64,000 bases of DNA from Symbiodinium sp. CCMP2592. Its lineage: Eukaryota; Sar; Dinophyceae; Suessiales; Symbiodiniaceae. The notes under the pieces were generated by a model. That model was not told where the DNA came from, did no database searches, and was given only the letters and a program-made list of their open reading frames with translations. The position numbers were made by a program, and so were the translations under genes. Position 1 is the first letter of the stretch, and each line of letters begins with the position of its first letter. Location: positions 500,594 through 564,593 of the forward strand of contig CAJNDT010001891.1 of NCBI GenBank assembly GCA_905221615.1, read 5' to 3'. Shown here one piece after another: positions 55,226 to 64,000 of the stretch.

Positions 55226-56518
55226 TGTAGGAAAGCATTCGTAGTCATTCAGGCTTCTAGTTTGTCGGTGTTAGGTGGGTTGGGGGTTAGGGGGTCGGGG
55301 GCTTGCGCTTGGGTTGCAGCATATTCTGCTGTTTGAGGGGCTTTGGGCGCCCTAGTCGAAAGACAGAGCCATCAAGGTTCCTTCTGTAGCTTGGGCGAAC
55401 TGTGCTTGTATTAGTTTTGCCTTTTCTGGCTATCATCAGTCATCTCGATACTGCGAAGTTTACCGTCAAGGTTGCGCTTGTTCTTTCAATTGCTTGAACA
55501 AGATATGTTCATGGCGTGATTCATGTCTATGCTTTCAGGATGAGGGACGCGGTATACTCGCTCCAAGATTGCGAACAGTAGCTGTTTGGAAAGGTTTGAA
55601 ATGAAAGCACTTCGCTGCTTGTGGTTTTGCCTTGGGTTTGGGTATAGGGGGGTAGGCATTTGGTGCCGTAGCAGTCTACAGAAAACATAGACAAGATGAT
55701 GCATGCGTCGACGTGGTCTTGCCTTGTGAACTGCGAATTATCATGATCGTGGCGTGCGTCTTAAAGTACTGAGCCGTGTAGACAAAGACAGAGGGATAGC
55801 CAAAAGCTATAGAACACATGAATGCTTTTGAAAACCAGAGCAGTTTCTTTTGTCTAGCATTGCGTGGCCTGGTTTAGGGTATGGGCAACAACGGAGAAGC
55901 TCCACTGAATAGAGTGACTTACCTCCGTCTTCACATTATGCAGGGCTGCTCCTTAACATCTCGCAGAATGCCCGGCACGTCCGTCATGAGGACCTCAGAT
56001 GCTCATGTTACTTGGGCAGAGGTCTCTGGCAGGAGATGTTGCAGTTGCAAGGCCATCCCAACTCGCACAGTGGCATGCGTGCATGGCCACGTGGCACAGC
56101 TCTGATCCACCCAATTCAGCATATCCTTATTGGAGCACCTAGATCTGGGAAGCACATACCCTTTCAGAGAAATCAAAGTCTTGCAATGAAGTGATTCCAG
56201 AATGCAAATTGCGGCCGTTGACAGGCTCAGACATCGTCGGCATGTACACACCACGACACGGATGCAATCTAGATGCTCTTGTCTCGCAGGCTGTTGGTTC
56301 TAGCCCAGTCAGCATGTTGACAGCCTGCTTGTGGGGATCATACAACACTTACAACAAGTCATTCACAATAACTATGATATAAACAGAAAACTTGCATGAG
56401 AAGTTTTGAGTGCTCAGGCATGATGCCAAATTCAAAAGCAAAGCCCTAAAGTTTTAGGGCTCCCACCCCAAACTCCCATTTCAGCTTGATGCCCACACGT
56501 CATATAGTGTGGAGCTGC
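55226..56518. other. Unassigned, repeat-poor DNA
   Basis: Overlapping short frames on both strands at 55486-56382 without known domains. Confidence 0.55.
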
Positions 56519-56573
56519 TGCTTGTAGCCTTTCAATTTAACTTTAGGAGAACTTACGAGTCGGGCTACAAGCA
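56519..56573. repeat. Small hairpin
   Basis: TGCTTGTAGCC and GGGCTACAAGCA flank about 32 bases. It abuts the family O repeat at 56574. Confidence 0.65.
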
Positions 56574-56690
56574 AGGTAACCACATGGGTAGTTCTCTTAA
56601 CCAGGCTCCCTGTTCGGGTCCTTTTCATAAGGGTGTCCTACTATTTTGGGGACCTACAAAGGGACCCTATAATTCAGAGAATTAGCCGCA
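56574..56690. mobile_element. Family O repeat, second copy
   Basis: GGTAACCACATGGGTAGTTC, CCAGGCTCCCTGTTCGGGTC and CTACTATTTTGGGGACC. Ends with AGAGAATTAGC, a partial inverse of the left end. Confidence 0.5.
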
Positions 56691-56814
56691 TGCCGTACTT
56701 CGTTTCTACCTGCTCAGGACACTCTATACCCACGGCTAACGCCCAGGCGAAAGCGCAACGCCACCAACAACCCACACTCACACCCTAAACCTTCAGAGCC
56801 TCAACCCCTAAACT

Positions 56815-56912
56815 AAAAAGCCCTAAACCCTTAAACCCGAAACCCCTAAATCCCAAACACGAAAAAAACCCTAAACCTTTAAACCCTTAACCCCTAAATC
56901 CCAAACCCCAAA
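56815..56912. repeat. CCCTAAA telomere-like tract
   Basis: AACCCCTAAATCCCAAAC occurs twice within degenerate CCCTAAACC. Confidence 0.8.
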
Positions 56913-57717
56913 GCCCTTTCGACTGCTGAGAGCCCCACGAACTCCTCGGCATCCAAAGCGCCAGCGATGGCGGCAGCTGCGATGTCAGCATTCACCTTAA
57001 CCAGGACTCCCCAATGGCCCTTTAATGGAGCCCTAATGGCCCTGAATAGTAGGATTTGGGGTATATTAGGGGTAGTTGGGGGACCACAAAAAGTTGAAAC
57101 TTTCTAAGATAGAGCTGATATACAAGGCCAAAAAGCTTAAAGTTCCCCCGGTTCACTATCTAAGATAGGGAGACTTTACGGGTTTTGGGTATGAAAGGCT
57201 CAGGCTCGGGGCTCGGGGTTTTAAGGTTTAGGTATTGTTCAGGGTTTGAAGTTTAAGGTATAGGTTTATGGGTTTAAGGTTCATGTTTTTGAACTTGGTA
57301 CACTTCTCGATTTGTGGGTTTGAGGTTCGGGGTTTGGGGTTTTCAGCGATCATCAGCAGTTACCAAACAACAGCCGCACGACAGCAGCAACGACCCGTGA
57401 GAATAGTTGGTGAACAGGAATCGCACGATTGAGTTTCTGGTACCCTCACAGCCGATGCCTAAGCTTAAATAACACTCGAAACTTTGAACATAAACTGGTA
57501 TGGGCATGGGCCTCTGTACAGCTGCACTTGAAGTGTGTACACTTTCGAAAATGCTAGCTGGAACTCGCAAGCATCTCAAGGCATGAGCCTCTAATCCTAT
57601 GCCCCGGAAGTGACCTAATCCAGGGCGAGGGCATTCAGGAAGTTGCCCTCGGAATCCGCTGCGACAGTGGCCACCACAGGCACCAGCCTCGTTCGTCCGT
57701 GTAAAGACGAGACTTCT
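56913..57717. other. Unassigned DNA
   Basis: TATCTAAGATAGGGAGACTTTA and AACTTTCTAAGATAGAGC at 57090-57180 may be a decayed inverted repeat. No gene recognised. Confidence 0.5.
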
Positions 57718-57719
57718 GG

Positions 57720-57805
<86 letters not shown>

Positions 57806-57817
57806 ACGACTACTACT

Positions 57818-57892
<75 letters not shown>

Positions 57893-57925
57893 ACTAGTAC
57901 TACTACTACTACTACTACTACTACA

Positions 57926-57989
<64 letters not shown>

Positions 57990-57990
57990 A

Positions 57991-58032
<42 letters not shown>

Positions 58033-58048
58033 GCTACTACTACTACTG

Positions 58049-58111
<63 letters not shown>

Positions 58112-58131
58112 GTGCTACTACGACTACGAGT
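57718..58131. repeat. (ACT)n trinucleotide array of about 400 bp
   Basis: Nearly pure (ACT)n, broken at about 57805 (AACGACTACTT), 57890 (CACTAGT), 57926 (ACAACC) and 57990 (AAACT). The breaks shift the repeat phase, so no frame is open throughout. Confidence 0.96.
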
Positions 58132-58345
58132 GCGACGACGACAACTACTACTACTACCACCACGTGCTACTCGTACGACTAGCAACTACCGCAACCACTA
58201 CAACCATTGCTACCCCTACCACTACGACGACAACTGGTGTCACAACCTGTACGACGACGACGACGACGGCAACGACGACGAGTATTGGCGTCATTGGTAT
58301 CAGCAGCATCAGCCTCGACCATCAGCCGTGTATTCTCGCTACTCT
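58131..58345. repeat. Degenerate ACT/ACG trinucleotide-rich DNA
   Basis: CGACGACGACGACGGCAACG and CAACCACTACAACCATTGCTA look like decayed trinucleotide repeat continuing from the array before it. Confidence 0.8.
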
Positions 58346-59259
58346 TGGTTGCTAGGTACACCGTTACTACATTGTTGTTCACCCCTATTTTTGTTTGCTT
58401 CTCACACCTACCTTACCTCTGGTGTTGCTGCTTCGTCATTGGTAATGTGTTCATGTCATCAAACGGATCTGAAAATGTTGATGTTCATCTTTCTCAGGTC
58501 GCGACCCTTTGTCAAGAGCCGCAGCCAGGACATCTTTCTTGACCCCTGACATGCTGGGTATACAAACCGTGGCAACATCGGGGACAGGAATAGCACTGAA
58601 GCTTGCAGTGATTACAATTCAGGAAGCAGACAAACTACTGGCGAATCCATCACGGTGTGTTTTCAGCAACTTGCGCCAAGTAGTGGCCAACTTCCAATGC
58701 AAGTGAAATACTCTTTCTGCCACCATGCAGTTTGGAGACCCTAAGTCAAGTGACTTAGGCACTGTGATGGATTCAGGATAGAAGCTGCGAGCATCTTCGA
58801 TCATCAACGATGCTGTTGCGCGCTCCACATTCTGCAGTCGATGCGTGACAGCAATGAGTGCCTGTGACCTCGCCCACGAAGCCAAGTTCCTCGTCGTCCA
58901 CCTTCTTTGCCTCGAGGCTCTACTTGAAAAATCTGCTGGCGCTCATCCAGTCGTTAGGATGAAAGATTGCTGCTGCCATAACACCGCCCTGGTGCCAGGG
59001 GCAGATTGATTTCAAGATGTGCGCCGGACAAACTTGGCAGTACTTACATGTAGGTACCCGCCATGGGAACATGACTAATGCTGCGATGGTACAGGCGGAA
59101 TAGTTTTGAGGAATCCCCATGGCAACCGAAAACACGATAGTCACCTTAACCTTGATCATTGAGAACCATGCTGAAGAGTCCACGGAGCCTGCAGCAAGCC
59201 GCCATCCACGCCACTGAGTCCCACTGCAGCAACCTGAGAGTCGGCGTTGTTTCGAAAAA
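58346..59259. other. Unassigned DNA with a possible exon
   Basis: A minus frame at 58885-58619 contains SQALIAVTHRLQNVERATAS, which faintly recalls the H-loop region of ABC transporters (AHRL). The rest does not fit, so no gene is called. Confidence 0.3.
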
Positions 59260-59367
59260 ATGGGAGTTTCCGAAAATAGGGGGACCCTCATATAGTACCC
59301 TGATTAGTAGGACCCTTATTATAAGGAACCCCAAAATAGGTATCCCTACTTGTCGGAAACTCCCATT
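59260..59367. mobile_element. Family B inverted-repeat element
   Basis: AATGGGAGTTTCCGAAAATA pairs with TGTCGGAAACTCCCATT. Interior CCCTTATTATAAGGAACC matches the family. Confidence 0.85.
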
Positions 59368-60767
59368 TTCAACTTGACAGTCATGCTCGGTAGAAGTAAC
59401 GTTTGCTGCGAGGTCCTATTCACAAACTAGGTGGTTTAGGGTTCAGGGTTCAGGGTTCAAGGGAGGTGAACAACGACGACGACGACGAGCTGTGGAATTA
59501 AGCGGACGGCGTCGCGATCCGAACATGCCCCATGCCCAAACTCCACTCTGAACCTTGTGCATGGAGCGCGGCAACAGCTGGTGCGACAGCGGGACTAGGC
59601 AAAACTTCGCGCGGAGCTACGCTGCATTACATCCAAGGAGCGCCAAACGGCAGGCAATGGTATAGTGTGTTGACTGGAGCGTTCTCGCTATGAATCCGAG
59701 ACCATTCTCAGCTGCAAGCGCAGCAGATCGCAGCAGTGGCACTGGTGCTAGCATTAGCAGTTGTAGCTCCAGTAGCAGCAGCAGCTGCAGCTGGACATTG
59801 GGTGCATGTGATGTGTTGGTGGGCGTTGATGCTACAACTACTAATACACAATCATCAGCGAGTTGGCCGTTCTTGTTGGTACTCTCCATGTCGTTCCTGC
59901 AGGGCCGATGATGTTCTAGATGTTACATGATGTTATCGTAGACCTGCGGTTAGACAACATTCCGCACGGATGTGCAACGGTACCATGTTCTCCATAGGAG
60001 ACGGCTGCGCTTGTTTCGACTATGCTGGAGCTTGTTCTGGCTTGGCCAAACATATATACTTAGGATCCTACATACGGTAGTCCCGAGAAAGAACCATCAT
60101 GAAGACTACAGGCAAACCGAACCGCGAGGAACCCTCAACCCCTAAACCCTAGATCCTAAACCCTAGACCCTCAACAGTTGACCCTAAACCCCAGAGCCTG
60201 AACCCTGGACCCAAACGCCAGAACCCTAGACGCTTAGACTCTTATCCCTGTTTATCTCAGCACAAGTTTGCGGTCGGACCACTCTGAGCTATGGGCCCCA
60301 GCGGCTCCCATGGTGGCAACGATGCCTTTGTTCACCTGCAGGTCTGTGGGACTTCATGGGTTGGGATTCTATTTAAAGTGTGATGCAGCATTGACTCCAA
60401 GCAAGCAGCGATGCAAGCTACTGGTGGGTTGGAGTTTAGGGTTTAGGGTTGAGAGAAGTTAAAAAGTGGAACGCCTAAATGCCAAGGCCTCAAACCTGCA
60501 CAACCAGACTCCGTAAGGACCTCTGCCCGAAGATACCGCTGTCACACCAGCAGAGCTCCGAATGCAACGACAATCGGGCACTTCGCCTCAAGTCTACTCA
60601 ATGCCCTTGTGACTGCCGAAACTGCCGCAATGTCGCGCCTTGCCCATGAGAACCATGGCTACAACCTGCAAGAGAGACTGGGAAGTAAAGTGGAACATCG
60701 AACCAACACCTCGGGTTCGGCGTGGAGGCTCTCAACTCCTGCTTCTGAATGGTCTCATGTCCTTCTT
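59368..60767. other. Unassigned DNA
   Basis: TTTAGGG pieces near 59430 and CCCTAAA pieces at 60130-60210. GCAGCAGCAGCTGCAGC-rich sequence at 59740-59800. No gene recognised. Confidence 0.55.
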
Positions 60768-60873
60768 ATATAGGGCGTTGATAATTTTCAATAGGGTTTT
60801 GGGGCCCACTATACTTTCACTATAACTATAGTAAGGAACCCCCAAAATAGTGTCAGTAATTATTTAAGCCCCT
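60768..60873. mobile_element. Family F element
   Basis: ATATAGGGCGTTGATAATTT at the left; GGAACCCCCAAAATAGTGTC and AGTAATTATTTAAGCCCCTT at the right. Confidence 0.8.
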
Positions 60874-60984
60874 TTGGCTGGTCTCGAGTCGACGGAGCAA
60901 GGTTGAGGATCATTACACGAAGTGAAGACCATGTGAGATCCTTATACAAGATAACCCATCCAGTAGTTCTCAAGAACCAACCCT

Positions 60985-61072
60985 AACCCCAAGGGTCCAA
61001 GTACCCAATAATCATTAACTACCATCCTGAACCCAAGTACCTGATTATTGTGTCCTTTGGACCCTTGGGGTA
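60985..61072. mobile_element. Family I inverted-repeat element
   Basis: AACCCCAAGGGTCCAAGTAC pairs with TCCTTTGGACCCTTGGGGTA. Confidence 0.75.
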
Positions 61073-61194
61073 AGCCCTGAACCCTTAAACTCCCTCAAAA
61101 CCCTACACACTCCGGCCTTCGTTTAAACTCAATCCGAGGAAACCATCGACGGAGCCCCCCTAAACCCAACGACCTGGACAGCTTTGAACCTAAG

Positions 61195-61310
61195 TCTTAG
61201 ACCCTAAACCCCAAGTCCTAAACCCTAAACTTGCCCTAAACCCCGAAGCCCTAAACCCTAAAACCCTAAAGCCCTAAACCCTGAAGCCCTAAACCCAAAA
61301 CCCCTACCAA
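61195..61310. repeat. CCCTAAA telomere-like tract
   Basis: CCCTAAACCCTAAAACCC with CCCTGAAGCCCTAAA variants. Confidence 0.82.
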
Positions 61311-62304
61311 ACAGAGTCGCCTCGCCTCCATCGTAGCTGCATCAGTCACGCGCAGTCCACGAACGAACTTCGGTTCGATCCCCACCTGACGTACGAGAGC
61401 CTATGGGTTTTATTTACTTAGGGTTTAGGTTAGGGTTGACTGTATGCGTTTTAACAGGGTCATAGTATATGGAAGAACAAGAGTTTATAGTTTATGGGGT
61501 TTTCGAGGATCTACAGAGTCTGTCGGGGTGTTAAGGGTCTTACAGGGCGCTACGAGTTTACAGGGTTTTATGGGACCTTGCATTGTGTCTCATAGGGTTG
61601 TTCCGGATGTTAGATTTGTTTCTGGGCGCAGGGCTTTCAGAGCACAGCCGTCTTTCAGAGCATAGAAGACTGTGAGCGCCACGGTGCATAGACACTTCTT
61701 GCCTGCCTTCACCTCAGCGTTTTGCACAAGTACTGCAATAGCAAAGCATCGATCCGAATCACCCTGCCGGTACCGAGCGTATCTTTCTCGCAAGCGATGC
61801 CAGGAGAAAAATTCTAAGATCACGCGGGTGGAAATACATCAGCTACCAATGACATAACCCGGCGTGACCGTGGAAAACTCCACTGCCGCGTGCGGCAGGT
61901 CAGGAGATGTAGGTCCAACGGCGGACCAAGGAGGAGCAGTTAGGGCTCAGAGCTAAGAGTCTGGGGCGTACCTACCTTTTAGGGTTCCTTATTATGATTT
62001 CCTTATATTCAAAAAGTAGGTTATTCAGAGTTCAGGTAGGGTTTATGGTTTTCGGAACTCGCCCGTTCAACCTTCAAAGCCGGCAGCATCGTGCAACAGG
62101 CTTTGATTGAACACTTTGCCTGCAATATCGAACCTTGCAATGGGTTAAGGGCTAGGGTATTTTGGGAAGGGCTCGGGATGGTAGGCTCCCCTCCCACAGA
62201 CTAGTGACAAACCTGCCTGGCGTCCGTTGACTTTCAAGCCTACAGCAACTCGACAGCAAAGATGCCTAAACTCCAAACTCCTACATCCCTAAAGTCCCCG
62301 AGCC
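61311..62304. other. Unassigned DNA
   Basis: No repeat family or gene recognised apart from a short TTTAGGG piece at 61418. Confidence 0.6.
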
Positions 62305-63024
62305 GCCCAAGAGACTGGGTTATACTAAAAACTTAGATCAGTTGATTTCTTAGGAATCAATTGATTCCTACGATTTCGTCAACGCCAAGATTAACCGAAA
62401 TTGAAGCACACTTTTGCAAACGAATTTGTGGAAACGAGGAGAAGGTGCGTACAGATTTTTAACCCCCATTGCGTTGTAGATTTCGTGAGAATCTGTACAG
62501 CAGGGTTTTGTAGAATCCGAGAGATTCTCTCGGATTCTGTAGAACCGGCCGGGGCCAAACTTCCACCAAACTTCCACACCCCACGGCTGAAACTTCCACT
62601 CGCTTTTTGGTGCTTGAAAGCTAGGTTTTCCGTGGTTTTGAAGACACAAACCACCAACAGATGATCACTTTCGGCAGCTGCTTCTGTGTGTTTGTGCCGA
62701 CAAAATACAGCCCCAAACTTCCACCAAACTTCCTCTCCGACCCGGCCAAACTTCCACAGCCCCGGCCGGAAGTTTAGTGGAAGTTTCCTCGAAACTTCCT
62801 CTCCGCAGCCCCTCCGCCGAACAACCGAAAACGAAGAAATCTGTACACATTTCTTCGCCGTTTTAGCTTCATTCCCACGAATTCGTTTCATTTTGCGCCC
62901 ACTCACGTTCGTTTAATTTTTCTCTGAAAATCAATTGATTCCTTAGCTTGTCCGTTTTACAAATTCAATTGATTCCTACGTTCTGTTGATTCTGTGGTTT
63001 TTAGTATAACCCAGTCTCTTGGGC
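62305..63024. mobile_element. 720 bp element with perfect 28 bp terminal inverted repeats
   Basis: 62305-62332 (GCCCAAGAGACTGGGTTATA...) is the exact reverse complement of 62997-63024. Subterminal AATCAATTGATTCCTA-type sequence occurs once near the left end (62357-62372) and twice near the right (62929-62942, 62965-62978). The middle repeats CCAAACTTCCACCAAACTTCC at about 62560 and 62711. A 171-codon open frame (62906-62391, minus) resembles no transposase I know and is built partly from those repeats. It is probably a nonautonomous DNA transposon. No clear target-site duplication was seen. Confidence 0.8.
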
Positions 63025-63068
63025 GTGCTGAACCTAGGAATCGCAATACTGCGGTTCATCTAGGGCGT

Positions 63069-63142
63069 GAGAGTTTCCGAAAAACAAGGGTACCTTCTTG
63101 TGGGTCCTTATAATCAGGATCCTACTATTTAGGCTACGATGT
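63069..63142. mobile_element. Truncated family B element
   Basis: Starts GAGAGTTTCCGAAAAACAAG and continues through TCCTTATAATCAGGATCC and CTATTTAGGCTACGATGTG. The right arm is missing. Confidence 0.65.
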
Positions 63143-64000
63143 GCCACTGTTCGAGCTTAGGTTTCCGATCGTTGAGGGTTTAAGGCCTTCTTGGGTATCC
63201 AAAAACCTACTGTTTTCGGGAAGGGTCATTAAGCCTACTATTTTATAGGTTTGGGGATACAGGTTGGGTTTAGGGTTTAGGGTCTTAGAGCCATGAGTGG
63301 TTTCCGGTTTCGGACTCCAGTTTCAGCAAACTCAGGTTGTCGGGAGTCAGGGATTTTGAGGTTTAGCGTTTCTGTAGGGCTTGTGCTGTTTCGAAGTTTA
63401 GGGGGTTCATGAGGGTCCAAGAGAGGCCCGCATCCCGCGAGTTGCCGTCGGCTGAAGCACAAGGCACGAAAGCACTTCCTTAGGTAGGGCGATACTACCT
63501 CCGCAACAGTCGACCTCAGTTTCAAACGGCCGCAGCGGCATAACCAAAGGTTCGAGTCGCGGTGTAACTTGCTGCCCTCGCAGAAAGACGCAGAGACGAC
63601 AGACCCAACCTGAAAACTAAACCCTAAACTCGAAATCCTGAATCGAACCTAAATGGCGTTTCTGGAAGAGACTGTAGGTGATAGAGCAGCTCAGCACAGG
63701 AAGGGAGCTTTGGCTCTTATACTAATTATAACTTTTTGGTAACTGAAGTAGTATAGTAGGAACCGCGCAAAAGGCTTAGGTCACGTCTATGCTGAAGACC
63801 TACAACGATGGAATCATGGAACGACGCAAGATGCGAGCCTCAACCTCAACGTCATCAGACACCCGGACCGCCCGAATTGTCCCGAATGAACATCGTTCCG
63901 CGTATTCGGCGTATTCAGCAGCTTTTCATGTCGGCACTGAGCCGAGCAGCAGTAGTACGTGACTCCAGATTTGGAGTCGTGTCGTACTCAATCCTGACTC
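63143..64000. other. Unassigned DNA to the window end
   Basis: A TTTAGGG piece at 63265-63282; otherwise nothing recognised. Confidence 0.6.

Noticed and set aside
57643..58185. Poly-Thr, poly-Leu, poly-Val and poly-Ser open frames
   Set aside because: Direct translations of the (ACT)n array. No non-repeat coding sequence with a domain is attached.
58619..58885. ABC transporter ATPase fragment
   Set aside because: Only a short VTHRL stretch recalls the H-loop. No Walker B or D-loop sequence precedes it in the same frame.
62391..62906. 171-codon minus frame as a transposase
   Set aside because: No DDE-like arrangement or known motif can be seen and part of the frame is repeated CCAAACTTCC sequence. 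The element is too short for an autonomous transposon of known types.

Overview
The window looks like gene-poor nuclear DNA of a eukaryotic protist, most probably a dinoflagellate of the Symbiodiniaceae/Suessiales kind. That is an inference from four things seen here: TTTAGGG/CCCTAAA (plant/alveolate-type telomere) motifs scattered in both orientations across the 64 kb; many short inverted-repeat (MITE-like) elements; long microsatellites; and one intron-containing gene coding for an MFS transporter joined to a GNAT domain. No bacterial gene organisation, rRNA, tRNA or CRISPR was recognised.

The only convincing gene is on the minus strand at 45736-48386. Its first exon codes for a 12-helix MFS transporter (SLC43/ApiAT-like topology), a polar linker and the start of a GNAT acetyltransferase domain. 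A short second exon and a third exon complete the GNAT domain. The second intron coincides with a short inverted-repeat element (family L) that carries a GT at one end and an AG at the other, so it behaves like an introner. A second copy of family L lies at 5708-5810. A fragment resembling the C-terminal part of acetylglutamate kinase lies at 53887-54126 on the minus strand, without recognisable neighbouring exons.

The rest is a mosaic of repeats. I grouped the inverted-repeat elements into families by their terminal sequences: A (AGGAACCTGATT), B (GGGAGTTTCCGAAAATAGGG), C (GGGTGGTTGTCAAAATT), D (TCATGGGACTTAGTAA), E (CCCATAGGCTCCATAGTAG), F (TAGGGGCCTTAATAATTA), G (GGGGAAAAGGAGGGACCC), H (CTAGACCCAAGAGTAACC), I (CCCCAAGGGTCCAAGTACC), J (GGTACGGCCCCC), K (CCTGCAT core), L (CTAGGTTGGCC), M (CATGCTCGCT) and O (ACATGGGTAGTTCTCT). 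There are also several single hairpins and one 720 bp element (62305-63024) with perfect 28 bp terminal inverted repeats. Elements are nested, fused or truncated in places. In several families the two arms of a copy differ from the family in matching ways, so the stem stays paired.

Layout: 1-9.9 kb, elements A, B, C, F, G, H, I, L, O and telomere-like tracts; 9.9-14.2 kb, long (TA)n/(CATA)n microsatellites; 14.2-45.6 kb, telomere-like tracts and elements of most families; 45.7-48.4 kb, the gene; 48.4-49.3 kb, a mosaic of duplicated repeat pieces upstream of it; 49.3-57.7 kb, repeats plus the kinase-like remnant; 57.7-58.1 kb, a large (ACT)n array; 58.1-64 kb, unassigned DNA and the 720 bp element. 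All coordinates were read by eye and element ends may be off by a few bases.
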